Assembly: GCF_000385135.1 (NCBI RefSeq)
Contig: NZ_ARQM01000001.1
Span: 62,001-126,000, forward strand
Reading direction: 5' to 3'
Source: Promicromonospora sukumoe 327MFSha3.1
GTDB lineage: Bacteria; Actinomycetota; Actinomycetes; Actinomycetales; Cellulomonadaceae
Length of the DNA: 64,000 nucleotides
Part shown: in pieces, positions 44,050 to 53,269 of the stretch
Numbering within the stretch: the stretch's first letter is position 1
How the letters are laid out: each line of letters begins with the position of its first letter
Position numbers and translations under genes: made by a program
The notes under the pieces: model-generated
The model's input: only the letters and a program-made list of their open reading frames with translations
The model's database searches: none
Told to the model about the DNA's origin: nothing

Positions 44050-45006
44050 ATGCGGGCCGTCATCCAGGACCGGTACGGGAGCGCGGACGTGGTGGTGGTC
44101 GGCGAGCTGCCCGACCCGATCCCGGCGGACGACGAGGTGCTGGTCGCGGTCCGTGCCACCTCCCTGAACGGGTCGGACCGCGAGAACCTCGTGGGCAGGC
44201 CGTTCTACGCGCGGGTGGGCGGCCTGCGGCGTCCGCGGCACCCCGTCCCGGGGTCGGACGTCGCGGGGACGGTCGTGGCGGTGGGCCGGTCCGTGACCGA
44301 GTACGCCCCGGGCGACGAGGTGTTCGGGGAGCTGGCCGGCTACCGCGGCGGGCTCGCCCGGTACGTCGCGACGTCGCCGCGGCTGCTGGCCCGCAAGCCG
44401 GAGCACCTGTCGTTCGTGCGGGCGGCGGCGGTGCCGCAGGCCGGGTGCATCGCGCTGCGGGCCACCCGCGGGCTGGGGCCGGGCGACAAGCTGCTGGTCA
44501 ACGGCGCGGGCGGTGCGGGCGGGGCGCTCGTGATCGGCCTCGCGCGGCACCTGGGCGCCCACGTGACCGCCGTGGACCGGGCCGACAAGGCCGGTCACCT
44601 GCTCCGGGTGGGCGCCGACGACACCGTCGCGTTCGAGCACTGCGACTGGGCCGACCAGCGCGACCGGTACGACCGCGTGGTGGACCTGGTGGCCCACCGG
44701 TCCCCGTTCCGGGTGCACCAGGCGCTGCGGGCCGGCGGGTCCTACCTGATGGTCGGCGGCCGCACCCGCGTGCTGCTCGCGACGCTGGTGGCCGGGCCGT
44801 TCCTGCGGGCGCTGACCGGCAAGCGCGTCGGCGTGCTGTTCGTGCCCCAGTCGCGCGCGGACCTGGAGGAGGTCGCGGACCTGGTGACCGAGGGCGTCGT
44901 CGTCCCCGCGATCGACGAGGTGCTGCCGCTGGAGGAGGCGCCGGCGGCGTTCGCGCGGCTCGAGGCGGGGGACAACCTCGGGAAGATCGTGGTCGAGGTG
45001 TCCTGA
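44050..45006 (+). CDS. MDR-type NAD(P)-dependent oxidoreductase (quinone reductase-like)
   Basis: A 318-residue medium-chain dehydrogenase/reductase without the zinc ligands. It has MRAVIQDRYGSADVV at the start, SLNGSDREN, a nucleotide-binding NGAGGAGGALVIGLA, and LGKIVVEVS at the end, the quinone oxidoreductase/zeta-crystallin pattern. It would reduce quinones or enones with NADPH. GGAGG precedes the ATG. Monocistronic. Confidence 0.87.
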   Translation: MRAVIQDRYGSADVVVVGELPDPIPADDEVLVAVRATSLNGSDRENLVGRPFYARVGGLRRPRHPVPGSDVAGTVVAVGRSVTEYAPGDEVFGELAGYRGGLARYVATSPRLLARKPEHLSFVRAAAVPQAGCIALRATRGLGPGDKLLVNGAGGAGGALVIGLARHLGAHVTAVDRADKAGHLLRVGADDTVAFEHCDWADQRDRYDRVVDLVAHRSPFRVHQALRAGGSYLMVGGRTRVLLATLVAGPFLRALTGKRVGVLFVPQSRADLEEVADLVTEGVVVPAIDEVLPLEEAPAAFARLEAGDNLGKIVVEVS

Positions 45007-45021
45007 CCGCCCGGCGCCCGG

Positions 45022-45492
45022 CTAGGCCAGGTCGGCGTGCGAGAGGTCCTCGATCCCGGACGGGGCCGTGCCCTCGAAGAGCACGCCGATCCCGTACGGG
45101 TCGGCCAGCCGGAGGCGGGACTCCGCGAACCGCAGCAGCCAGGTGCCGTCGGCCCAGACCACCGCAGCGGGCTCCGCGGCCGGCGGCTCGGCGGCGTCCA
45201 GCGTCGCGAGCTCGTCGGCCGACAGGCCGTGCTCCGGCTCCCGCAGCCGCTCGCGCAGGTACGCGAGCGCGAGGTCGGCGAGCTCGTCGAACCGCCTCAG
45301 CACGGTGGCGGTCAGGTCGAGGGTCGCCCGGTCCGGCGCGTCGGCGGGCTCCGTCAGCACGCTCACGGGCCGGTGGTCGCCGTCCGCCGACCAGCAGGCG
45401 ATGCTCTCGGGGGACTCGATGCGGGTGAACGCCGTGCCCGCGATCTCCAGACGGTCGGGGATCTCCGGAAGGTCGGCCACCGCGGCAGTCAA
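45022..45492 (-). CDS. hypothetical protein
   Basis: A 156-residue acidic protein without a recognised domain, signal peptide or membrane segment. The middle (about 60-105) is a helical Glu/Arg-rich stretch and the C-terminal third reads AVVWADGTWLLRFAESRLRLADPYGIGVLFEG, a beta-rich pattern seen in some immunity-type or DUF families. The start is uncertain: TTG at 45492, or GTG at 45480; neither has a clear ribosome site. Confidence 0.65.
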   Translation of the reverse strand: MTAAVADLPEIPDRLEIAGTAFTRIESPESIACWSADGDHRPVSVLTEPADAPDRATLDLTATVLRRFDELADLALAYLRERLREPEHGLSADELATLDAAEPPAAEPAAVVWADGTWLLRFAESRLRLADPYGIGVLFEGTAPSGIEDLSHADLA

Positions 45493-45511
45493 GCACAGCC
45501 CGGGCCGGGAC

Positions 45512-46348
45512 TCACACAGGCTGGTCGTGCTGGTTCTCCCGCCGGTACGCGGCCGGCGGCATGCCGCACGCGTCGCCGAACGCGGTGTAGAACCGGCTCA
45601 CGGAGCTGAAACCCGACTCGGCCGCGACGTCGGCCACCGGCAGACCGGTCGTGACCAGCAGACGCCGCGCCTCGGCCAGCCGGCACCGGGTCAGGTAGTC
45701 GACCATGGTGGTGCGCACGACCTTGCGGAACTGGGCCATGGCGTAGTTGGGGTGCAGCCGCACGGTCCGCGCCACGTCGGCGACGGTCAGCGGCTCGCGG
45801 AAGTTCTCGGCGATGTGCCGCACCATCGCCAGCACCTGGCGCAGGGCCGGGTCGCCGGCTGTGAACTGCCGCACCGGCTGCCCCGGCGTGGCCAGCCCGA
45901 GGCGGCGCACCCGGGCCTCGATCTCCAGCATCGCGACGCGGCGCAGCTCCGGCTGCTCACCCGACAGGTCGGCGGCCCACTGCGTGAAGTTCGCGTCGTC
46001 GGTCGTCAGCGCCGCCTCGGGCGGGGAGATCAGCGGCATGCCGGACAGCAGCCGGCCGACCAGGGCGGTGGGCAGCCCCCAGCCGAGGAAGGTCGAGAAC
46101 GGCACGTGCACCCAGTGCGCCCGGGTCGCCGTGCTGGCGATGAGCTGGTGCGGCACCGCCGCCCAGAACGCGGCGACGGACCCGGGGCCGATCTCGACCG
46201 GCGCGCCGCCGAACAGGTAGAGCATCGTGCCGCCCTCGGTGACGAGGTTGATCTCCAGGTCGTCGTGCTGGTGGGCGGTGCCCATCAGGCTCGGGCGGCC
46301 GGACCAGCTCACGAGGGCGGGCGGTTGGATCTCGATCTGCGACGTCAT
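45512..46348 (-). CDS. AraC-family regulator (MelR-like)
   Basis: A 278-residue AraC regulator: N-terminal cupin (HQHDDLEINLVTEGG) and a C-terminal double helix-turn-helix (about 175-272; LTVADVARTVRLHPNYAMAQ and VADVAAESGFSSVSRFYTAF). It is divergent from the Gfo/Idh/MocA dehydrogenase gene, 129 bp apart, and presumably controls it in response to a sugar or sugar alcohol. Confidence 0.88.
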   Translation of the reverse strand: MTSQIEIQPPALVSWSGRPSLMGTAHQHDDLEINLVTEGGTMLYLFGGAPVEIGPGSVAAFWAAVPHQLIASTATRAHWVHVPFSTFLGWGLPTALVGRLLSGMPLISPPEAALTTDDANFTQWAADLSGEQPELRRVAMLEIEARVRRLGLATPGQPVRQFTAGDPALRQVLAMVRHIAENFREPLTVADVARTVRLHPNYAMAQFRKVVRTTMVDYLTRCRLAEARRLLVTTGLPVADVAAESGFSSVSRFYTAFGDACGMPPAAYRRENQHDQPV

Positions 46349-46477
46349 CTGCGACCCCCGGCATCTGATGATCCGGGAAGAACCGGCTCTGATCCATGAA
46401 GAGTTCGCTGATCGTAGGTACGTAGGGTCGGGGCCGTCAACGCCGCATCGCCGCGGCCCTACGGCAAGGAGCATTGC

Positions 46478-47674
46478 GTGTTCACACTTGGCATCGTCGG
46501 AGCCGGGCAGTTCGCCGGGCAGTTCGTCAAGCTCTGGAACCTGCACCCCGGCGTCGGGGACATCTACGTCACCGACCTGCTGCCCGAGCGTGCCGAGAAG
46601 CTCGTCGGCGAGTACGACCTCGCCGGGACCGTCCCGTCCTTCGAGGCCCTGCTCGCCTCCGACGTCGACGCGATCGCGATCTTCACGCAGCGCTGGACGC
46701 ACGGGCCGCTGGTGGTCCAGGCGCTGCGCGCCGGCAAGCACGTCTACTCCTCGGTGCCGATGGCGATCTCCGAGGAGGAGATCGAGGCGATCGTCGAGGC
46801 GGTCCGCGAGACCGGCCTGACCTACATGATGGGCGAGACGAGCTACTACAACCCGGCGACCGTCCACGCCCGCGACCAGGCCGCGAAGGGCGCGTTCGGG
46901 CGGCTCTTCTACGCCGAGGGCGACTACCTGCACGACATGGACCTCGGCTTCTACGACGCCTACCGGTACAGCGGCGGGGAGAACTGGAAGTCCACCGCGA
47001 GCTACCCGCCCCTGATGTACCCGACCCACTCCCTGGGCGGGATCCTCGGCGCCTGGCAGACGCACGCGACCAGCGTCTCTGCGATCGGCGTGCTCGACGA
47101 CCGCGGCGACGGCGTGTTCGACAAGGAGGTCAGCCAGTTCGGCAACGACTTCTCCAACGCCACCGCGCTGTTCGAGGCCGCGGGCGGTGGCGCGTTCCGC
47201 ATCAACGAGTTCCGCCGGGTCGGGTTCCCCTCGCACTTCCGGGAGTCGCGGTTCCGGTTCTTCGGCACCGAGGCCAGCATGGAGCAGCTCGTGAACGTCA
47301 GCCTCTGGCAGGACAAGGAGCAGGTCGTGGACCTCACGGAGCACCTGGCGCCCAAGCCCACGCTCTCGCCCGACGACCCGTCGCTGGAGCACGTCTCGCC
47401 CGCGCTGCGCGACGCCTTCACCTCGGGCTCCGCGCCCGTGCACGACCGCTCGCGGCTGCCGAAGGAGTTCGCCGACGTGTCCAACGGGCACGAGGGCAGC
47501 CACCACTTCCTGGCCGACGACTTCGTCACCGCCGTCAACGCCGGCACCCTCCCGCCGGTCAACGCCTGGGTCGCCGCGCGGTACACGATGCCCGGCATCG
47601 TCGCGCACGAGTCGGCCCTCAAGGGCGGCGTCCGCCTGGACATCCGCGACTTCGGGGACGCGCCGCAGGACTGA
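46478..47674 (+). CDS. Gfo/Idh/MocA-family sugar dehydrogenase
   Basis: A 398-residue oxidoreductase with an N-terminal Rossmann fold (LGIVGAGQFAGQFVKLW) and the C-terminal alpha/beta domain of the Gfo/Idh/MocA family. The usual EKP motif after the fourth strand appears as SSVPMAIS, so the standard catalytic lysine is absent at that point. NAD(P)-dependent oxidation of a sugar or inositol-type substrate is expected. GTG start with AAGGAG upstream. Confidence 0.85.
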   Translation: MFTLGIVGAGQFAGQFVKLWNLHPGVGDIYVTDLLPERAEKLVGEYDLAGTVPSFEALLASDVDAIAIFTQRWTHGPLVVQALRAGKHVYSSVPMAISEEEIEAIVEAVRETGLTYMMGETSYYNPATVHARDQAAKGAFGRLFYAEGDYLHDMDLGFYDAYRYSGGENWKSTASYPPLMYPTHSLGGILGAWQTHATSVSAIGVLDDRGDGVFDKEVSQFGNDFSNATALFEAAGGGAFRINEFRRVGFPSHFRESRFRFFGTEASMEQLVNVSLWQDKEQVVDLTEHLAPKPTLSPDDPSLEHVSPALRDAFTSGSAPVHDRSRLPKEFADVSNGHEGSHHFLADDFVTAVNAGTLPPVNAWVAARYTMPGIVAHESALKGGVRLDIRDFGDAPQD

Positions 47675-47727
47675 CGCCGCGACCGTCGCGTCCCGGGTTC
47701 CCAGGCCGGGGTGGGAGACTCTGGGGC

Positions 47728-49368
47728 GTGACGCAGGCAGCACCCTCGCAGCCGGCCCCCGGCGCCGGCACCCACCCCGAGCCGCGGGCGACCGCGCGGA
47801 CCGAGTCCGCGGGCCGCGCCCGCACGCGACTCCTCGACCCGCCCCTCCTGCCCCTGTGGGCGGCCGTCCCGGTGGCCGCCCTGGCGGGGCTGGCGCTCGA
47901 CGGCGCCTTCCCGTCGCTCGGGTGGTGGCCGCTCGCGTTCGTCGCGGTCACCCTCTCGCTGCTCACGTTCATCGGCCGGCGGGCCTGGGGCGCCGTCCTC
48001 GTGGGCGCCGCGTTCGGCGCCGCGTTCTGGTTCCCGCACGTGTCCTGGTCGTCCCGGTTCCTCGGCGACGACCCGCTCGGCTGGGTGCCCTGGGTGGCGC
48101 TCGCGACCGTGCAGACCCTCTTCATGGCGGCGCTGTCGCCCCTGATCACGCTGGCCTACCGGTGGGTGCCGCGCCGCGGCTCGGCCGGCGCGCTGCGCCT
48201 GGTGGCGCTGCCCCTGCTCGTGGCCGGCGCCTGGATGACGCGCGAGCTCGCCATGGGCTCCTGGCCCTACGGCGGCTTCCCCTGGGGCCGCCTTGGCATG
48301 AGCCAGTCCGCGAGCCCGATCGCGCCCGTGGCGTCCTGGCTCGGCGTGTCCGGGCTCGGCTTCTGCATGGTGCTGCTGTGCGCCGCCGTCATCGAGCTGG
48401 TGCGGGCCCTGCGCACCGGCTCCACCACCCGGCGCTGGACTGCCGCCGTGCCCGCGGCGGCGCTCGCGGTCCTGCTGCTGGTCGTGCCCCAGTTCCCGAC
48501 GTCGGACGCCGGCACGCTGCGCGTCGGCGCCGCCCAGGGCGACGGCCCCGCCGCCTACTCCGACGCGCGGGAGCCCGGCGACATGCTGGACTCCCAGCTC
48601 GCGGCGTCCGCCCCGCTGGAGGACGACCAGGTGGACCTCGTGGTCTGGCCGGAGGGCGGCGTGGACAGCGACCCGGCGGCCACGCCGTCCACCGCGGTGG
48701 CCCTCGACTCGGCCGTCCGCCGGTACGGCGCCCCGCTGCTGCTGAACGCCGCGTCGGCGGACGGCGACCTGATCTACAACCGGTCGTTCCTGTGGACCGA
48801 GGACGGCGCCGCGGCCTCGCACTCCAAGCGGCACCCCGTCCCGTTCGGCGAGTACGTGCCGGACCGGTGGCTGTACGGCGCCATCGTGCCCAGCCTCGTC
48901 AACCTGCTGGGCCGCGAGTACACGCCCGGCACCGACGTGCCCGCCGTGGACACCGGCGACGCCGTCGTCGGGCTCGCGATCTGCTTCGACGTCGTGTTCG
49001 ACGACGTCATCCGCGAGGGCATCGGCAACGGCGCGCAGGCGTTCATGTTCCAGACCAACAACGCCGATTTCCGGGGCACGGACGAGAACCTGCAGCAGAC
49101 CGCGTTCGCGCGGATGCGGGCCATCGAGACCGGCCGCGCCGTCGTCAACCTCTCGACCACGGGCACCAGCCAGGTCTTCGGGCCCGACGGCGCCGCGGGC
49201 GAGTCCCTGCCCGCGGCCGAGCCCGGGCTGATCGTCACGGACGTCGAGCTGCGCGACGGCGTCACCGCGGGCGTGGCCCTCGGGCCGTGGCTGCAGGTGC
49301 TGATGGCGGCGGGCACCCTGGTGACCCTCGTCGCGCTGGGCGTGGCCGCCCGCCGCCGCACGGCCTGA
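47728..49368 (+). CDS. lnt: apolipoprotein N-acyltransferase
   Basis: A 546-residue Lnt: about seven N-terminal membrane helices (residues ~40-245) and an extracytoplasmic nitrilase-fold domain (~260-510) with the catalytic triad E309 (WPEGG), K367 (SKRHPVPFGEYVP) and C419 (ICFDV). It adds the third acyl chain to the N-terminal cysteine of lipoproteins, as shown for mycobacterial and streptomycete enzymes. GTG start. The proline-rich first 30 residues are cytoplasmic. The lipoproteins encoded here (19576, 56879) would be substrates. Confidence 0.93.
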   Translation: MTQAAPSQPAPGAGTHPEPRATARTESAGRARTRLLDPPLLPLWAAVPVAALAGLALDGAFPSLGWWPLAFVAVTLSLLTFIGRRAWGAVLVGAAFGAAFWFPHVSWSSRFLGDDPLGWVPWVALATVQTLFMAALSPLITLAYRWVPRRGSAGALRLVALPLLVAGAWMTRELAMGSWPYGGFPWGRLGMSQSASPIAPVASWLGVSGLGFCMVLLCAAVIELVRALRTGSTTRRWTAAVPAAALAVLLLVVPQFPTSDAGTLRVGAAQGDGPAAYSDAREPGDMLDSQLAASAPLEDDQVDLVVWPEGGVDSDPAATPSTAVALDSAVRRYGAPLLLNAASADGDLIYNRSFLWTEDGAAASHSKRHPVPFGEYVPDRWLYGAIVPSLVNLLGREYTPGTDVPAVDTGDAVVGLAICFDVVFDDVIREGIGNGAQAFMFQTNNADFRGTDENLQQTAFARMRAIETGRAVVNLSTTGTSQVFGPDGAAGESLPAAEPGLIVTDVELRDGVTAGVALGPWLQVLMAAGTLVTLVALGVAARRRTA

Positions 49369-49372
49369 CGGC

Positions 49373-50356
49373 TCAGCTCGTGCGGGCCACCGCGATGTTG
49401 GTGTTCCCGCGCTGCCCGGCCTCGTAGAACATGTACAGCCGGCCGCCCTCCTCGGCGAAGCTGGGGGCGGCGGCCCGCGTGGCCTGCGGCTCCGTGTACA
49501 GCACGCCGAGGTGGTTCTCGCGGTCGAAGCTCGTGCCGACGTCGGCGACGTGCATGCTGCCGGAACCGCCGTGGTAGACCACGTGGCCGCCGCCGTTGCG
49601 CGACCAGTAGTGGGCGCCGGAGAGCTGCCCGCCCTCGCCCGCGGCGGGCGAGATCAGGGGCTGGGGCTTGAACTGCCAGCCCGACGTCAGCCGGTTGGAC
49701 CAGCCGATGAAGATCTTGCGGGTCCCGGCCTGCGCGCCCATGAACAGCATGATCTGCGTGTCCGACTTCGTGGGGTGCGGGAACACCCGCGCGTAGGACG
49801 TCTCGGTGACGTCTCTGGGCAGCATCGCGGTGGTCAGCACGGTGCCCTCGTAGGTGAAGCTGCGCCCGTCGGCCGACGACGCGACCCGCGTGGTGGTGTT
49901 CTCCCCGTGGAAGTACAGGTAGATCCGGCCGTCCGCGGCGTTCCAGACCGCGTGCGGGCTGGACACGTGGCTCACCGAGTAGTGCGGTGACCAGGTGCGG
50001 GAGATGACCGGGTTGCCCGAGTACTCGCGCCACGGGCCGTCGAGCGAGTCGGCGTAGGCCAGGCAGATCCCGCCCGGCGCGTCGTGCGGGGCGTAGTACA
50101 TGTACCAGTTCCCCAGCGGGTTCTGGACCCGGCCCGCGACGTTGCGGACCGACGGGAAGATGAGCTCGTTCGTCGGGTTGTAGGCCAGGGCCGACTTGTT
50201 CAGCGCCGCGCCGACCCGGTTGAACGTGGGGAAGCCCGGCACCGCGGCGGCCGCCCGGGGCGGTGCGGCGACGCCGAGTGCGGCGGCCGAGCCGAGCACC
50301 GCCGAGCCCAGGAGCAGGCTGCGGCGGTCGAGCAGGAGCTTTCGGTCCGTTTCCAT
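49373..50356 (-). CDS. secreted GH43/GH32-like five-bladed beta-propeller protein
   Basis: A 327-residue protein with a Tat-like signal (DRRSLLLGSAVLGSAAA, cleaved near residue 38) and five propeller blades with repeats such as GNWYMYYAPHDAPGG, GRIYLYFHGENTT and GRLYMFYEAGQRG. The fold matches the glycoside hydrolase 43/32/68 clan. Candidate acidic catalytic residues are not certain, so activity on arabinan, xylan or fructan is unproved. GGGAG precedes the ATG. It converges on lnt with a 4-bp gap. Confidence 0.75.
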   Translation of the reverse strand: METDRKLLLDRRSLLLGSAVLGSAAALGVAAPPRAAAAVPGFPTFNRVGAALNKSALAYNPTNELIFPSVRNVAGRVQNPLGNWYMYYAPHDAPGGICLAYADSLDGPWREYSGNPVISRTWSPHYSVSHVSSPHAVWNAADGRIYLYFHGENTTTRVASSADGRSFTYEGTVLTTAMLPRDVTETSYARVFPHPTKSDTQIMLFMGAQAGTRKIFIGWSNRLTSGWQFKPQPLISPAAGEGGQLSGAHYWSRNGGGHVVYHGGSGSMHVADVGTSFDRENHLGVLYTEPQATRAAAPSFAEEGGRLYMFYEAGQRGNTNIAVARTS

Positions 50357-50576
50357 GGTGACTCCCGTCCGGCCCGGTGGGTCGCCGCGCTCCGGTGCGC
50401 GGCGGTGCGGTTGCCGCCCGGGCCGTTCGGGGTCGAATCTCCGGCCTGGGCGGTGCGGGGGTCAACGGTGATGATGCGACCTATCAGCCCCGGGGGCGTT
50501 CACCTCCTGGCCACGGCCAGGCCACGCATCCGCCGTAGCGTCACGGCCGCACGCCTTCCGAGCCGAGGAGAATCCG

Positions 50577-51983
50577 ATGTCATCACCCGCACCCGTACGC
50601 CTTCGACGCCCGCTCGCGGCCGTCGCCGCGGGCGCCATGCTCGCCGCGCTGGCCACCGCGCCGTCGGCCGCCGCCACGACCGCACCGACCGTGTCGCCCG
50701 CCGCGCCCAAGCCCGAGGTGGACGGCGTCAGCGAGCTGAACGTCCTCACGTTCAACGTGTGGCACGGCGGCACGCAGATCGACGACGGCGCCCGCGAGAT
50801 CGCCGACGTCCTTCTGGAGACCGACGCCGACGTGACGTTCCTGCCCGAGCAGGGCGACGCCCCGCGCCAGGTCGCCGAGCTGCTCGGGTACGACCACGTG
50901 ATCGCCACCGACACGGGTATCGTCTCCCGGTACCCGATCCTGGAGACCAGCACGGTCGACCGCTGGTGGACCAAGGCCGTGCTCGACGTGAACGGCACCG
51001 AGGTCGTGGCCTACGGCGGCCACCTCGAGTACCGCTGGTACGCGACGTACCTGCCGCGCGGCTACGGCGGCGCCGTCCAGGGCGACTGGCCCGACGGCTG
51101 GGACACGTGGGACAAGCTGCCCGGCGGCCCCGTCACCGACGTCGACGCGATCCTCGAGGCCAACCGGCAGTCGGGCCGCCCGGCCACGGCCGCCGCGCTG
51201 GTCGAGGACGTCCGGGCCGAGCGGGCGGCGGGCCGCATCGCCGTCGTCGGTGGCGACTTCAACGAGCCGTCGGTGCAGGACTGGACCGCGGAGACCGCCG
51301 ACCTGCAGGACCACAACGGCCTCGTGATCCCGTGGCAGTCCACGCAGACGCTGCTCGACGGCGGCCTGGTCGACGCGTTCCGCGAGGTGCACCCGGACCC
51401 GGTCGCCAACCCGGGTGTCACGTGGCCGTCGGACAACCCGCTGTTCCCGACGACGGACCTCACCTGGGCGCCCGAGGCCGACGAGCGCGACCGCATCGAC
51501 TACGTCTTCGTCACGCCCGACGAGCGGGTGTCGATCGACGGCGCCGCGGTGGTGGGGCCGCAGTCGACGATCATCCGGAACGAGCGGGTCGACGACGACA
51601 GCTCCGACGAGATCCTCACGCCGGACGCCGTCTGGCCGTCCGACCACAAGGCCGTGCTCGCCTCGTTCAGCGTGTGCGACGACGGCTGCGGGGCGGCTGT
51701 TCCGGCCTGGGACACGTCCGCGGTCTACACGGCCGGTGACGAGATCTCGTACGAGGGCTCGACCTGGCGGGCGGCCTGGTGGACGCGGGGCCAGGAGCCC
51801 GGCGCCGCCTACGGCCCGTGGCAGGAGATCGTCGAGCGGGACGGCGTGACGGGATGGACGCCGTCGCGCATCTTCGAGGCCGGGTCCGTGGCCGTGTTCG
51901 AGGGCCGGACGTACGAGGCGAAGTGGTGGACGCGCAACGAGAAGCCGGGCACTCCCTGGGGTCCGTGGGTGGTCCAGGGGTAG
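50577..51983 (+). CDS. secreted endonuclease/exonuclease/phosphatase-fold protein with two chitin-binding-like modules
   Basis: A 468-residue exported protein. A signal peptide (about 1-33) is followed by an EEP-fold domain (about 50-360) with VLTFNVWHGG, GGDFNEP and WPSDHKAV, the metal and catalytic motifs of DNase I-like nucleases and phosphodiesterases. Two C-terminal CBM5/12-like repeats follow, each with a WWTR motif and a GPW end (about 380-420 and 428-466), which bind chitin or other polysaccharide. It probably digests DNA or a phosphoester while held on a polymer. GAGGAGA precedes the ATG. Confidence 0.87.
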   Translation: MSSPAPVRLRRPLAAVAAGAMLAALATAPSAAATTAPTVSPAAPKPEVDGVSELNVLTFNVWHGGTQIDDGAREIADVLLETDADVTFLPEQGDAPRQVAELLGYDHVIATDTGIVSRYPILETSTVDRWWTKAVLDVNGTEVVAYGGHLEYRWYATYLPRGYGGAVQGDWPDGWDTWDKLPGGPVTDVDAILEANRQSGRPATAAALVEDVRAERAAGRIAVVGGDFNEPSVQDWTAETADLQDHNGLVIPWQSTQTLLDGGLVDAFREVHPDPVANPGVTWPSDNPLFPTTDLTWAPEADERDRIDYVFVTPDERVSIDGAAVVGPQSTIIRNERVDDDSSDEILTPDAVWPSDHKAVLASFSVCDDGCGAAVPAWDTSAVYTAGDEISYEGSTWRAAWWTRGQEPGAAYGPWQEIVERDGVTGWTPSRIFEAGSVAVFEGRTYEAKWWTRNEKPGTPWGPWVVQG

Positions 51984-52001
51984 TCAGTTTTCGGCGACAA
52001 A

Positions 52002-52025
52002 ATTGTCAACAAGATTGTTGATGGA
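52002..52025. promoter_or_regulatory. GntR-type operator upstream of the oxalomesaconate operon
   Basis: ATTGTCAACAAG (52002-52013) followed directly by ATTGTTGATGG. The first is 11 of 12 identical to the reverse complement of ATTGTTGACAAT found before the GntR gene (55763). The region is locally AT-rich, as expected of a promoter, and lies 40-60 bp before the first gene. Confidence 0.65.
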
Positions 52026-52063
52026 CTACGGTGCCGGGACACGCCTCATGGAGGAGGAGCGCA

Positions 52064-53269
52064 GTGACCGCCACCGATGGCCCGTCCTATCGCCGTGCCC
52101 GCACCGCGGGCTCGCAGACCGCAGTGCCCGCCCTCGTCATGCGGGGCGGCACGTCGCGGGGCCTGTTCCTCGACGCCCGCACGCTGCCGGCCGACCCGGC
52201 CGTGCGCGACGCCGTGCTGCTGGCCGCGATGGGCTCGCCTGATCCCCGCCAGATCGACGGCCTGGGCGGCGCGCATCCCCTGACCAGCAAGGTCGGGATC
52301 GTGTCGCCCGGGTCGGGCGGCGTCGACGTCGAGTGGACGTTCGCCCAGCTCCAGCCGGACTCCGACACCGTGGACACCACGCCGAACTGCGGCAACATGC
52401 TGGCCGCCGTGCTGCCGTTCGCGATCGAGACCGGCATCGTCGTGCCCGACGGCGACACCACCGCGGCCTCGGTGCTGACCTGCAACACCGGCGCGGTCGC
52501 GAGCATCACCGTCGCCACGCCGCGCGGGCCCGACGGGGCACGGCACGTCGAGTACGCGGGCGACGCCCGGATCGACGGCGTACCGGGCACGGCCGCGCCG
52601 GTGGACATCGCGTTCCTCGACACCGCCGGCTCCGTGGCCGGCAGCCTGGTGCCCACCGGGAACGTGCGCGATACCGTGACCGTGCCGGGCCTCGGCGACG
52701 TCGAGGTGACCCTGATCGACAACGGCCAGCCGCTCGTGATCGTGCGTGCGGACCGCCTCGGCGCGCGCGGCGACGAGACCCCCGCCGAGATCGACGGCGA
52801 CGCCGGCCTGCGCGACCGCGTCGAGCGCCTGCGCCTGGTCTGCGGCCAGGCCATGGGCCTCGGCGACGTGACCGCGAAGAACTACCCCAAGATGACGCTC
52901 GTGTCGGCACCGGCCGACGGCGGGAGCGTCGCCACCCGCTCGCTCATCCCGCGCGTCGCCCACCAGTCCATCGGCGTGCTGGCCGCCGTGACGGTCGCGA
53001 CGGCGTGCGTGCTGCCCGGCAGCGTCGCCCACGAGGTCGCCGTCGTGCCGGATCCCGCGGGGCCGGGCGAAGGACACGACGTCACCGTCTCGGTGGAGCA
53101 CCCGTCCGGCGAGTTCTCCGTGACGCTCGGCCTCGAGGCCGGCGACCCGCCCGGCGTCGTCCGCTCCGCGCTGCTGCGCACCGCCCGCCTGCTCATGAGC
53201 GGCGAGGTGCTGGTGCCGCGCGCCGTCTGGGACCCGACCACCGACCAGAACGAGGAGGCCACCGCGTGA
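52064..53269 (+). CDS. galD: 4-oxalomesaconate tautomerase-like protein (PrpF family)
   Basis: A 401-residue PrpF/GalD-family isomerase. It has the N-terminal MRGGTSRGLFL motif, the cysteine motif TPNCGNML and the second-half NYPKMTLVSAP. GalD turns the keto form of 4-oxalomesaconate into the enol form used by the hydratase encoded next. GTG at 52064 follows GGAGGAG. First gene of a GntR-controlled operon for the end of protocatechuate/gallate meta-cleavage. Confidence 0.87.
   Translation: MTATDGPSYRRARTAGSQTAVPALVMRGGTSRGLFLDARTLPADPAVRDAVLLAAMGSPDPRQIDGLGGAHPLTSKVGIVSPGSGGVDVEWTFAQLQPDSDTVDTTPNCGNMLAAVLPFAIETGIVVPDGDTTAASVLTCNTGAVASITVATPRGPDGARHVEYAGDARIDGVPGTAAPVDIAFLDTAGSVAGSLVPTGNVRDTVTVPGLGDVEVTLIDNGQPLVIVRADRLGARGDETPAEIDGDAGLRDRVERLRLVCGQAMGLGDVTAKNYPKMTLVSAPADGGSVATRSLIPRVAHQSIGVLAAVTVATACVLPGSVAHEVAVVPDPAGPGEGHDVTVSVEHPSGEFSVTLGLEAGDPPGVVRSALLRTARLLMSGEVLVPRAVWDPTTDQNEEATA

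Noticed and set aside
46365-46414. Three CTGAT-containing repeats (46365, 46389, 46408) as AraC half-sites
   Set aside because: Spacings of 24 and 19 bp are irregular and the shared sequence is only five to six bases.
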